Positions 1 to 9,281 of a DNA stretch of 11,956 nucleotides are shown one piece after another. Under the pieces are notes generated by a model. That model had not been told where the DNA came from. It saw only the letters and a program-made list of their open reading frames with translations, and ran no database searches. The DNA is from Monoraphidium neglectum (lineage: Eukaryota; Chlorophyta; Chlorophyceae; Sphaeropleales; Selenastraceae): assembly GCF_000611645.1 (NCBI RefSeq), contig NW_014011845.1, positions 1 through 11,956 on the forward strand, written 5' to 3'. The number at the start of each line of letters is the position of its first letter. Position 1 is the first letter of the stretch. The position numbers and the translations under genes were made by a program.

Positions 1-171
1 ATGTGAGACCTATCGTGCAGCCCACGGGCGAACGCCCCAGGCGGATATGTGATTATTCTTGTGTTACATTATACATACGAAGACGGTTACAAACCAACTT
101 GATACGTGCGGTGCTGAACGTGCTTCCTTGAATTCAAGGCCGCGCGCGCGAACGGCGTTTTCGCGAGGGAC

Positions 172-1627
172 ATGTCTATTGGAAGCGGCACTTTTATCTT
201 TGGTAGGCTCTCGCAGCGCCAGCGGTCCGCCCGGGCTGTGCGACCACGGCGCGCTGCAGTGATGCTCCACAGTCTCTGCTGAGGTGCTGCCGGCATTTTA
301 TTTCGTGAAGGGCCCTTGCACGCGGCCTGCAAACAGTAACAGAACACGCTGTGCAATTGGCGCAGGGTATGGCTCTCTGGTGCACACACCCGGCTTCCGC
401 TTCAGGCGGCGCGTGGAAGGGTACATTTCTGGATACCAGCGGGTCTTCTGGCAGGGCTCGACCGACCACAGGCGCGCCTTGCGTTGTGCATGGCGGCTGA
501 CCCGATGACATCTGGGCGGTGCATAGCTGCGGGCTTGCAATCATGCTGGCAGCTGCCCTAGGAAATTGTTTAGGCAGCACTGCTAGTCCATTCCACGCTC
601 TGCTGATCACTCGGACCCTGCCAACCTGACTTTGTTCCTTGTTTTTCGTGCTGACAATTGCAGGGGGACGCCGGAAGCGCCCGGCCGCACGGTCACACTG
701 ACGCCAGTGGAGGGCGCTCGGACGGTGAGTGGTGGTGCAGCACAGCAGCACACCCATAAGAGGCACCTCAATGGCGGCTTGTTGTTGGTTTTCGACTTGA
801 AATGGGTCTGTCGCACCAATGGCTTGCTTCCCATCCGACCCCGTGCTTTCGCAGTGGGGAGTGGCGTTTGAGCTGGAGGGGAACGAGGAGGAGGTGGCAT
901 GCACCATCAAGGTATGCAGCTGACGTGCCATGGGGGAGGGCTGCGTTGGGACACCTGCTCCCGCCATGCATACGCACATATGCACCCCTGGATTCATGCG
1001 CATGCAGTTGCTCAAATGCACCCAGCGTCAGGCCTTGTCCCACCCCCTCTCCCCTTGCCCTTCGTTGCTGGCCTGACGCATTATGTGATGCCAACTTTGT
1101 AGTACCTGGAGTGGCGTGAAAAGCAGTACGACGTGCGCAAGTTTGTGGATGTAATCTCCAAGACTGGCGAGGTGCTCGTCACAGGGGCGCTCTGTTACAT
1201 AGCCACTGACTCGCCCGCAAACGCCAACTGGCTCGGGCCGGCGCCGCTGCCGGCGATCGCAGCACAGGTGAGCGAGGCAGTCGCCGCGCAGGCTGCCGAC
1301 CGCGATCGTGGCGCAGGCGGCGAGTGCTTGAAGCCCGCACGCTTTGGTGGTGTCGCGCCATGGTGGTGTTGTGACAAAGTGTGATAGAGCATGCGTCCCT
1401 CGTGGAGCAGCTTCTGGTGCACCTCCTCGCTTGCCAGCCCCTTATTTGCTCGGCGACTCCTCACTGCCGTTTCGCACATGTTCACTGCAGATCGCCACTT
1501 CCAGGGGCCCTTCTGGTCCTAATTACGAGTACGTGTACAAGCTTGCGGGCGTTATGAGAGCAATGGGTGTGGAGGATGCGGAGCTGTTTCAGCTGGAGGA
1601 GCACGTCAGGCAGCTTGTGCAGCTTGT

Positions 1628-1673
<46 letters not shown>

Positions 1674-1871
1674 CAGGAGCAGCAGCAGCAGCAGCAGCAG
1701 GTGAGCGACGCTCATGGGCCGCAGCTCATTAGCAGCGTGGAGCAAGGGAAGCTTGGTGGCGATCATCACGCAGGGACAATACAGCTTGAGGCGGTGTCGC
1801 GTACGAGCATGCCGGCTTCTCACAGTGCAGCGTTCCTGCAGTGGCTGCAGCCATCGTCAACAGAGGCTTGA
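172..1871 (+). CDS. CHAC: ChaC-type gamma-glutamylcyclotransferase (glutathione-degrading), complete, six exons
   Basis: The predicted enzyme cleaves glutathione (gamma-Glu-Cys-Gly) into 5-oxoproline and Cys-Gly, probably in the cytosol. Coding exons are 172-202, 366-471, 664-724, 855-911, 1103-1267 and 1491-1871 (801 bp, 266 aa); all junctions keep phase. Family landmarks in order: FGYGSL at residues 10-15 (substrate loop), FWQGSTDHRGTPEAPGR (FWQG...HRG, PGR), WGVAFE, YLEWRE with probable catalytic Glu91, YIAT, NWLGPAP, and SRGPSGPNYEY. The ATG at 172 is the first after an in-frame TGA at 115-117. Splicing its 31-bp exon to 366 restores the Gly codon of IFG-YGSL, which strongly supports this start. 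The core ends near residue 186, about normal for the family. Residues 187-266 are an extra tail: Q14-E-Q-E-Q7, then a Ser/His-rich end. The second intron has a GC donor. A TTATACAT patch at 69-76 could be promoter sequence, but this is weak. Family call firm; exact substrate inferred. Confidence 0.9.
472..663 (+). other. GC-AG intron in the ChaC gene
   Basis: The exon ends GACCACAG at 471 and the intron starts GCGCGC instead of GT; it ends CAG at 663. Joining here gives DHR-GTPEAPGR, the expected conserved ChaC segment. I see no GT close by that keeps both the frame and this motif. GC-AG introns are a known minor class spliced by the major spliceosome. However, the bases after GC do not match the usual strong GCAAGT form. 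Confidence 0.75.
1629..1700 (+). repeat. CAG repeat coding poly-Gln in the ChaC tail
   Basis: Fourteen CAG codons (1629-1670), then GAG CAG GAG, then seven CAG codons (1680-1700). This encodes Gln187-Gln210 interrupted by Glu201 and Glu203. It is preceded by a short duplication of CAGCTTGTG (QLV QLV). The tract is followed at once by GTGAGC, a good splice-donor match, although the frame stays open to 1871. Confidence 0.95.
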
Positions 1872-1922
1872 GCGCTGGCTCTGTACATCATGACCTGCAT
1901 GTGAACTTCGATTGAGTTGTAT

Positions 1923-1927
1923 TGTAA
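1923..1927 (+). terminator. Putative polyadenylation signal TGTAA of the ChaC gene
   Basis: TGTAA lies 52 bases after the ChaC stop codon. This pentamer is the usual chlorophyte polyadenylation signal. Cleavage would be expected some 10-20 bases downstream. Confidence 0.6.
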
Positions 1928-2249
1928 AAATGAGGAGTTCAGGATGAGACACTGCGCGTCTGGTGGCAATGGGCCTGCGTCTGGGCGTGCCCTGGACAAA
2001 CATGCGCTTGCGTTGTGGCGGTGCCGCCATGAGCAAAGCACGCCCAGCACGTGAAGCAAGCAAACGGCTTTGTTGCCACGCAGCTCTGCACCAAATACAT
2101 TTCGATGCTCACGACATTTTTGGACATCACTCGCACACCACGTCAGTGACGCCTGCCAAGCAGGGCAACATACAGATCAGGCGGGGCGGGCTCCACAGAG
2201 GTGCTATCAGAAGGGAGACAAGTTTGACACCTGTAAACATCTTGCTGCA

Positions 2250-2279
2250 ATGGCGGACCCCACTGCCGCGCCTATGTAG
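2250..2279 (+). other. Nine-codon upstream ORF, in frame with COM1
   Basis: An ATG in good context (CAATGGCG) starts a nine-residue peptide (MADPTAAPM) ended by TAG at 2277. It is in the same frame as the COM1 ATG at 2292, with four codons between the TAG and that ATG. It may be a regulatory uORF, or the real COM1 start broken by a TAG variant or base error. A 20-nt intron (GTAGCA...ATGCAG) would join the frames but is too short to be credible. Confidence 0.35.
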
Positions 2280-2291
2280 CAAGTAGCCTTG

Positions 2292-3225
2292 ATGCAGGAC
2301 GTCAATGGATGGCTGAAGAAGCAGCGGGAAGCCATCAAGTTACTAGAAGATGGTCTGATAGAGGGCAATAACGCGCTCCAAGCAAAGTGAGGCACGGCCG
2401 TGCTGCGCCAAGTCAAACGCGCTGGGGCGACAGCAGAGGTGTCGACGCTCAAGCAGCATGGCACGTGGCCGGGGCTGGGCGCATCGCCGACACTTTCTCC
2501 CACCTGCATGCTTCCTTTGCGGTTTTGCCGGGCTTCTTACATGGACTTAATCGCTGTGCATCACGCAGGGATGCTCGCATACAGCAGCTCGAGCGCGAGA
2601 ACGCCCTGGCGGGGGACGAGCTCAAGCAGCTGCGTGCGGACGCGACGCAGGCGGCCAGCCTGCGGGGACAGCTGCAGCAGCAGCTGCAGGGCGCCACAAT
2701 CGACTGTAACACCGCGCAGCTCGACGCCAGCTCGCTGCGCCAGCAGCTGGAGCAAGCCCGCGCTGCGGCGGCCGCGGCGGCCGCTGCCCAGCAGCAGCAG
2801 ATTGCGGCGCTGCAGCAGCAGGTGGCGGCGCTGCAGACGCAGGTGGAACAGGCGCGTGGCGAGGCGGCCGGCGCGGCCGGTGCACTTGTGCTGGTGGAGC
2901 GCCTTCAGCAGCAGCTGAGCCAGGCGAACGACGACGCGGCGCGCCTGCAGGCAACCAACTCGCAGTACGCCCGCCAGCTGCGCGCTGCGGCCGCGGCGCG
3001 GCAGGGCGCGGAGGACGCGCGTCAGGCGGCCGAGGCGGCGGCGGCTGAAGCGCAGCTGCGGCTGGGGCGCGCGCAGGAGCAGGTCAAGAATGCGCCCTTC
3101 GAGCTCGCAGAGCGCACCAGCCTGAGGGAGCACGTGCGCGGCCTCAAGGCGCTCCTGGTCGAGGAGCAGAAGCGGGCCTGCGAGCTGGAGCGCCAGCTCA
3201 GGGGCGCGGCGGAGGGCGCGCAGCT
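2292..3225 (+). other. Coiled-coil region of COM1 (residues 1 to about 250)
   Basis: Long runs of heptad-like Leu/Ala with Gln, Glu, Arg and Asp, for example LLEDGLIEGNNALQ, QLERENALAGDELKQL, and IAALQQQVAALQTQVEQ. There is almost no proline. CtIP and Sae2 assemble into tetramers through an N-terminal coiled coil, so this is the likely oligomerisation part. The primary sequence of this region is not conserved well enough for me to align it by eye. The span includes the intron 2387-2568. Confidence 0.7.
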
Positions 3226-4563
3226 GCTCACCCCCGAGCCCGGCGGCGGCAGCGCGGAGCAGCGGCCGGGCGGCGGGCACGACTTGCGGTGGTACAAGAT
3301 CCGGCACAACAAGCTGAAGCAGGAGGTCGAGGTGCTGCGGCGCGCGCTGCAGGTGCGCGACGCCGAGCAGCCGCCGGCTGGCGTACGTCCCAGCAGCCAC
3401 GGTGGCAGCAACGGCAGTGGCGGCGGCGGCGGCGGCGGCAGCAGCGGCGGGGTTGTGATTGGAACTGCGGGGCTCCCTGAGCATGTACAGCAGGCGCAGC
3501 GACAGCGCGGCAGCAGTGGCGGAAGGCCTCTGGACGAACAGGAGGAAGCTGAGGACGAGGACGAGCAGCAGCATCCTGGCGCGGCAGTCCTGGCAGCAGT
3601 AGCTGCAGCAGCGGCAGCCGCGCGCACTGCGCAAGCGGCTGCTGCACGGGCCGCGCAGGGCGTCCCCCGCACTACAGCAGCAGCTGCAGCAGCACCATCA
3701 GCAGCAGCATTAGCAGCCGCAGCAGCACCACCACCACGGGATGGTGCATTTGCCTCCGCTGCGTCGGACCCACCCGTTTGCACAGTCGCAACACCCGCCA
3801 CTCATGCCCAGCCTGCCACCGGGCCGCAGCAGCGGGGGGCGCAACACGAGGTCTCAGCGTCGGCGGACTCGCCTGCGCGTGACGGCTTACCGAGCCATCA
3901 GCAGGAACCTCAGGAGCGGGGGACTCCCCAATCTCGTCAGAGGCAGCGGCCAGCGGCACGACTTGCGCAGCCAGTCAAGCGGCTTAGGCTCGAGCAGCGG
4001 CTGGAGGGCATGCCTGAACTGCAGCAGCTGGCCACAGACGACACGACCGCGCCCGACGGCAGCGACCAGCGCCCTGCTAGGCTCGTCAGCCCGGCGGACG
4101 CCGGCCCTGGCGCCTGCTCTGACGGTGGCTGTGGCACGCAGCCGGGGTCGGACGAGCCGCCGTCGGACGAGCCGCCCTGGGCGTCTCCGCGCAGCGTCGA
4201 GCAGCTGCCGCGCCACCGGGCATCTCAAGCAGCGGCCACGGCGGCGCCAGGCGCCGTAGCAGCGGGAGGAGAGGATGGGGCAGCGGTGCGCTCAGGCGGC
4301 GCGGCGCAAGTGCTGAGAGGTGGAGGCAGGCAGGCATTTGACGCTCCGCCACAACAGTGCGAGGTTTTGCCCGGCATGCAGCAGGCGGGCAGCAGCGCAG
4401 GCGCGCTGGGTGTAATTCACGGCCAACAGGCCAGGGGCGCCGCGATTCTCTTTGGTCATCCCGGTGCAGGAAGCGGCGGAGGCCTGGCCGTGCGCAGGCT
4501 ACCTGGTAGTACGCCAGTAGCCCCACCCATGCAGCCGCAGCCGCTGCAGCAGGAGCAGCAGCA

Positions 4564-4605
<42 letters not shown>

Positions 4606-4773
4606 ACGTCAGCAGCAAGAGCAGCAGCAGCAGCAGCAATGTCAGCAGCAGCAGCAGCAGCAGCCACGTCAGCAGCCGTTGAGCGCGCGCCTGCTTCAGC
4701 GGGGTCCGGGGTCGTCGGCGCAGCAGCTGCCGCTGAGCGCACCTGCGCGGGTGCTCCTCCAGCAGCAGCAGCG

Positions 4774-4815
<42 letters not shown>

Positions 4816-5221
4816 CACCTACAAGTTCAACGAGGTGGTCCGCGGCCGCGCCGCGCGCGACGCGCTGCCGGCCTTCTCCTGCCACGCGTGCCGCGCCTGG
4901 TATGAGGCCATCCATTCATGGGGCGCCTCGCAGGGCGGCCTCCCCGAGCCGGTGCGGCCGCGCTGCGGCCACCAGGACGCGTTGCCGCGGGGGCTGCCAG
5001 GAGCGGACCAAATACTGCAGCACGTGTCGCGCCACAGGGCGCGCTTTGCGCGGCCGGAGACGCAGGACGGGTACTGGGACCTGGGTTTCATGGACTCCCT
5101 GGACTCGAGATACGTGGAGCAGCAGCAGGTGGCCGCGCAGCATAATCGGCAACGTGCAGAGCAGCAGGAGGCAGAGGATGGCGACATGCAGCACCTCCCG
5201 GACCCGTTGCCTCTTGCATGA
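2292..5221 (+). CDS. COM1: COM1/CtIP/Sae2-family DNA-end resection factor, complete, two exons
   Basis: Family role: a nuclear cofactor of the MRE11-RAD50-NBS1 nuclease that starts resection of double-strand breaks and removes SPO11 from meiotic break ends. Exons are 2292-2386 and 2569-5221 (2748 bp, 915 aa). The intron has donor GTGAGG and acceptor CGCAG, and Lys32 is split across it. Unspliced, exon 1 reads straight into TGA at 2388. Residues 1 to about 250 form an Ala/Gln/Leu/Glu-rich coiled coil that continues smoothly across the intron, followed by a further helical stretch to about 300. Residues about 300-780 are low complexity (poly-Gly, acidic DEDE, poly-Ala, Ser/Pro, then poly-Gln). 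The identifying domain begins at residue 781. The length is close to human CtIP and above plant COM1. The start at 2292 is the first ATG after an in-frame TAG at 2277 but is less sure than the rest. Further introns in the low-complexity part cannot be excluded, though it is open throughout. Confidence 0.88.
4546..4677 (+). repeat. CAG-rich poly-Gln region in COM1, first block
   Basis: Mostly CAG codons with Glu, Pro-Arg and one Cys interruption. CAGCCACGTCAGCAG occurs at 4601 and again at 4661, exactly 60 bases apart. This suggests a 20-codon tandem duplication by slippage or unequal exchange. Confidence 0.9.
4760..4813 (+). repeat. CAG poly-Gln run directly before the COM1 conserved domain
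   Basis: Four CAG codons, one CGA (Arg), then thirteen CAG codons (4775-4813). The run ends one codon before the PTYKFNEVV start of the conserved C-terminal domain. Confidence 0.95.
4814..5104 (+). other. SAE2/CtIP/Ctp1 C-terminal domain (residues 781 to about 877)
   Basis: Order of landmarks: YKFNEVVRGRAARDALPAF; CHAC (Cys803, Cys806) with AWYEA; CGH (Cys831, His833); VSRHRARF (Ser-Arg-His-Arg, His850 onward); and GYWDLGF. The CxxC, the CxH and the RHR DNA-contact motif followed by an aromatic-W-x-x-GF end are the family signature. Cys803/Cys806/Cys831/His833 could bind a metal, which is inferred. Between the CGH and the SRHR there are some 16 residues more than I recall in the Arabidopsis protein. 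The T-P of human CtIP (Thr847) appears here as Thr863-Gln864. Confidence 0.88.
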
Positions 5222-6432
5222 ACACTGCACGGTTGGGGAGTGCAACAGGAATTATTGCAGCGTGTGCTTGTTACCTCCTCACATGGTTGTGGACGACAGG
5301 TCAGCGCGCCATCATGGCTTTTTCAAGAGGGTAATCTTCACACGAGTTGGCACGGGATGCTACGCTCGCATTGTTTCGAAGAGGCGAAGTGTATAGTTCC
5401 CTGTGATAGTTTTTCAGTGGCATGGCAGGTGCACTGCTTCTTGAAAAGCATGTGTTGGCCATGAAGTAGTGTTACAGACGCAATTTGAAAGCGTGCTGCT
5501 CACTCGTGTTGACAAGCTTGTTTCTCAGCACCTCCAGGCACATTCCGCAACGGCGTGTCACCAGTGCGGGCCACACACGTCAAGCGCCTGACGGGCAGCA
5601 AGGGCTCGTAGCCACATGTGAATCATGGGATCGCTGGGCTGAGTGGCAAAGTGGTCTTCAGGTGATGCATCGCCTGGCGTGCATTAGGGCGGAGGGCGCA
5701 TCCATGCATGCCATCATGCCATTCCTAGCAACACCCTGTCGTGCCCATGGAAGGCTCGAGCCCATGAGGCATCTAAGTGGCCCACAACCTCAATTTGTGT
5801 AGAACATGTGCGAGAAAATCCTGAACTGCTCGCACACTCCCTCGTGCCCCTCACCCAACGGCGCCCGATCGTGTCCGTGACCCAACAGCACACCTGGTCA
5901 AAGCGGTGAGTCGGCTTCGCGACCAGCTTGGCGGGAACCGGGGTGCGAATGCTCCCGGGTTAAGAGCATCAGCAGGATGGCAGAGGATCTAATAATCAGA
6001 GCTTTGTGTGGGGCGTCGGGATGCGGGCCTGTTGCCACGTCAAGCTAGCCGCGGCGACGTGCAATTCAGCAATGGGCCGTCGCGCGCGGCCGGACAGCAT
6101 AAGCCCTCAGCCATCAGCTGTGGCCCTTTCAGTGCATCATATCATCTCCATATATCTCGAGTTATTTCAATTCATTTTGCCTTGCACGTAATAGCGCAAA
6201 CGCATTTCGGAGCCCGTCACAGTTGGATGGGACTCGGACAGCACACCCGACAGCAGGCTCCCGCGCCCTAGCAACACCGCTCTGCCCGTGTGATGACAAG
6301 AACTTCTACACACTCATGACTTGTTTGTTAATAGGCAGAAGCACCAGGCCCGCACGACCACCTTGGCTGCACATTCCGATCATCGTTCTTGCAGTCTCGT
6401 CGCTCCTCGGGCCCTCGCTCGCGGCAGCAGCC
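5222..6432 (+). other. About 1.2 kb with no supported gene: COM1 3' UTR and upstream region of the fusion gene
   Basis: Several frames stay open for 60-105 codons, but none has a family motif, a credible start or splice support. I found no TGTAA in this stretch, so the COM1 polyadenylation site is not located. No tRNA fold, repeat array or mobile element was seen. The right part, from about 6130, is AT-richer than its surroundings and may be the promoter of the next gene. A non-coding 5' exon of that gene could also lie here. Confidence 0.5.
6136..6180 (+). promoter_or_regulatory. AT-rich patch with TATA-like CATATATC, possible promoter
   Basis: CATATATC at 6149-6156 sits in a 45-base AT-rich patch, unusual in this GC-rich window. 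It lies about 280 bases before the chosen ATG of the fusion gene. Position and composition are the only evidence. Confidence 0.2.
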
Positions 6433-8696
6433 ATGAACTTGACACAAAGATCATGCACGTACGCCGGGCCGTACTCGCTGCTGCTGCGCACACCCGCGTG
6501 CTTCATGGGCCCACCACGGAGGAGGTCAACTCCTCTTGGGAGGCCCTGCGGGCCAGAGCTGTGCAGCCTGCGTGGACCTGGTCCCAGCATGCTCCCGCGG
6601 CCGCTGCCCATGGACGCACCGTGCGACACGCCGCGCGCGAGCCCGGTGGCGACGGGCGCAGCGGGCGCACGCGCGTCCGCGTCGGCGCCAGTGAGCCACG
6701 GCGAGGCGGAGAAGTGGTGGAAGAAGGACTCGGAGCTCTGGGTTGACTGCCACACAGAGCAGGAGTTTGAGCAGGCGGTCACAACGGGCGATCGGCTCGT
6801 GCTTGTTGGTGGGTGTGCGGCAGGGAATCTGGCGTCACTCCGCAAAACGCGGTCCGTTCTGTGGCTGCATGCTGCCGCATGAGCTAGACCTTGCGGGTTG
6901 CGGCCTTGGCTTGCCCCTAAATCCACCTCCATGGCCCCATCAGCTGCTGCGGAGCAGCGCGAAGACACACCATGCGCCACCGGCAGGCCAATGCGCGCGC
7001 CTGGCGGCGGTCCCCCAACCCCCAACGAGCCACCCATGCCCATGCGGCACCGCCCATGCGCGCAGACTTTTTTGCGACCTGGTGCAATGGCTGCCAGCGC
7101 TCTTACCCTGAGCTCTGCAAGTACGCCAAGGACCCCGAGCTGTCGTCACAGGTCAAATTCGTCAAGGTGCGTGCAGCAGCCGGACCCTGTGGCATCTTTT
7201 GCATGGGGTCCCGCCCGAGCCAACAGCGGCAGGCTGCGCCAGCCAATGGGCTGCTTGCCCACCATGTGCTGGAAAGAGGGTGGCCGTGGCTGTCGAAGCA
7301 TCACAGGTTCTGCCGGGTCAGAAAACGGGCATGGCCTCAAGCCATGGGGTTGTCAGCAGCAGGCGCATGCGGTAGACTGGCAAACCTGCATTTCTATGGT
7401 CATCCCTGCGCCACCCCAAGCCGTTTCCCCTTCTGTGCCGCCGCCTGACCCCAGGTATGCATTGAGGAGCTCAAGCGGCCAGCCAAGGAGGCGGGCATCA
7501 AGTCGCTACCGCATGCGGTGGTCTATGACCCAAAGCGCGGCAAGCTGGTGGGCATCGACGTGCCGCCCTCCAAGGTCAAGAACCTGAAGGTCAACCTCAT
7601 GGTGAGGTGCTTCTGCTGTGTTGTTACAGAGCAGGGTCGTGATTGTGGTTGTATGAGGAGAAGGGTCCGCCCTGGCGCGCTGAAGAGACAGGCTGTGCAG
7701 GCCTTTCTGCAGGCGTTGGCCGCAGCACAGGCAACCCCAGCAGCAGGCAGCCTTCGTCATCCCCTCTGCCAATATGCATTCTACCCCTTTTTGAAAGACT
7801 CAACTTCCCTCCCAAGGGTCAACTTCTTCTGATGTTTGAAATCCCTCCGTCCCCCACACGTGAACACCAGGTGATCCTCAAAAACCGCAGCATGGACTTC
7901 AAGTTGGACCCCAACGGCTTCGTGATCCCCGTGCCCCCGCAGCCCAAGGGCGCGCAGGAGGCCGAGGCCGCCGCCCGCCGCGCCGCCGCCGCCGCGCTCG
8001 AGTCCGCGACCACGGGGCTCGGCGCCAAGCTGCTGCAGGGCGTTGAGGGCGCCGCGGCGGCGGCGGCGGCGACGGGGGCGGCGGTGGCGGACGCGGTGGC
8101 CACGACGGCGGAGGCGGCGGCGCCGCTGGTGGCGCCGGCGGACCCCGTGCTGGCCGCGGCCAAGGCGGAGTTTCTCAAGCGGTTCGGGTCGCGGTACGGC
8201 TACAGCGGCCGTATTGACGCGCTGTACCCAGCAGAGGTGAGGGTTCATGGTGTTACGCTTTGCTGGGGGATTCCTCGCCGTGCCGGTATCGATCATCTGC
8301 ACAGCCGCACAGTGCCTGCGTTGCAGGCGGCCCGCCGACACCACCCGGACTCCTTGTCGTTTGTCGTTCGCCAGCAATGCGCTCGGACGCTGCGCACGCC
8401 GCGCGCTCAGTTGCGCGTTCCTGGGCTGACTGCCTGGAGGCCCAAACGCCCTGAACCCTAACCCCGCTTGGTTTCTGGTGACCTCTGATCAGGTGGGGTC
8501 CCGCATGGAGCCGCACGAGCACTACCTGGACTACACCGGCAGCAGCGTCTACGCCAATAGCCAGCTGGAGGCGATCTTCAGGGAGCTGCGCGGCCACCTG
8601 TTCGGCAACCCCCACAGCGCCAACCCCTCGTCCTCGTTCGCCAGCGAGAGGGTGGAGGCGGCGCGAGACCTGGTGCTCAAGTGAGGGCGCGCGCGC

Positions 8697-8741
<45 letters not shown>

Positions 8742-9238
8742 CGTGTGTGCGTGTGCGTGCACCATGTGGGCCAGGTTGTGACTACCAGCCGCTGTGCATT
8801 GATCCTACGCCCAGCCTCTGGCCGGGCCGGGGCCAAACCGCACCTCCCGGCATTCAAACCGCGGCGCGCGACAGGTGGTTCAACGCGGACCCCGCGGAGT
8901 ACCAAGTTGTGTTCACGCGTTCCGCCACCGACGCGCTGAAGATCGTGGGGGAGACCTACCCCTGGGGCCCCCAGTCCGAGTTTGCTTACCTGCGGGAGAA
9001 CCACAACAGCGTGCTGGGGGTCAGGGAGTACGCAATGGCGAAAGGCGGCAGGTGGGCGGGCGCGCGTGCGTGCCTTGGGGACTGCGATTTGCAAAGCATC
9101 CCTCCCAGCTCGCTGGCTGTCTGAGAGGGTTTCTTGTTTCTGATTTTGGGGCGGCTATCTAGAGAGAGAGAGCCTGCAGGGCGTGGGAGTGAGCGGTGGC
9201 CGGCGTTGGCTTGCCGCCAAGGGGGGCAGTTTTAAGGA

Positions 9239-9281
<43 letters not shown>

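Larger units (their letters stand above)
1872..2291 (+). other. Intergenic stretch: ChaC 3' UTR and COM1 leader/promoter
   Basis: No supported gene on either strand. The first part should be the ChaC 3' UTR, with a TGTAA signal at 1923-1927. The rest must hold the promoter and 5' leader of COM1. A second TGTAA at 2232-2236 lies just before the COM1 start and is unlikely to serve ChaC. A nine-codon ATG frame at 2250-2279 is described separately. I see no clear TATA box. Confidence 0.6.

Noticed and set aside
194..1021. Long open frame on the minus strand (275 codons) across the start of the ChaC gene
   Set aside because: It lies opposite ChaC exons whose motifs and splice phases are clear. 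It shows no family motif of its own, and long antisense frames are expected in GC-rich coding DNA.
1629..1700. CAG repeat as a CRISPR-like or satellite array
   Set aside because: It is a simple trinucleotide run in frame with a protein, without spacers.
2561..3634. Minus-strand open frame of 357 codons and others opposite COM1
   Set aside because: They are Leu/Arg/Ala-rich mirror images of the Gln/Ala/Glu-rich coiled coil. CAG runs read as poly-Leu or poly-Ala on the other strand. No independent evidence.
4086..4915. Poly-Leu and poly-Ala minus-strand frames that look like membrane segments
   Set aside because: They are the antisense reading of the CAG tracts of COM1.
5485..5802. Open frame of about 105 codons downstream of COM1
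   Set aside because: It has no recognisable domain, a poor start and no splice support, and it lies where a 3' UTR or intergenic DNA is expected.
5925..5985. Possible tRNA-like segment (GGTGCGAATGCTCC resembles a T-arm)
   Set aside because: I could not form an acceptor stem, anticodon arm and D-arm around it.
7643..8461. Reading exon 4 on to a stop at 8459-8461, giving a thioredoxin-only protein
   Set aside because: The exon already contains the first conserved part of the desulfurase domain before a good donor at 8237. The sequence after 8237 has no similarity to either domain, whereas splicing to 8493 continues the desulfurase at once. A minor short isoform by intron retention remains possible.
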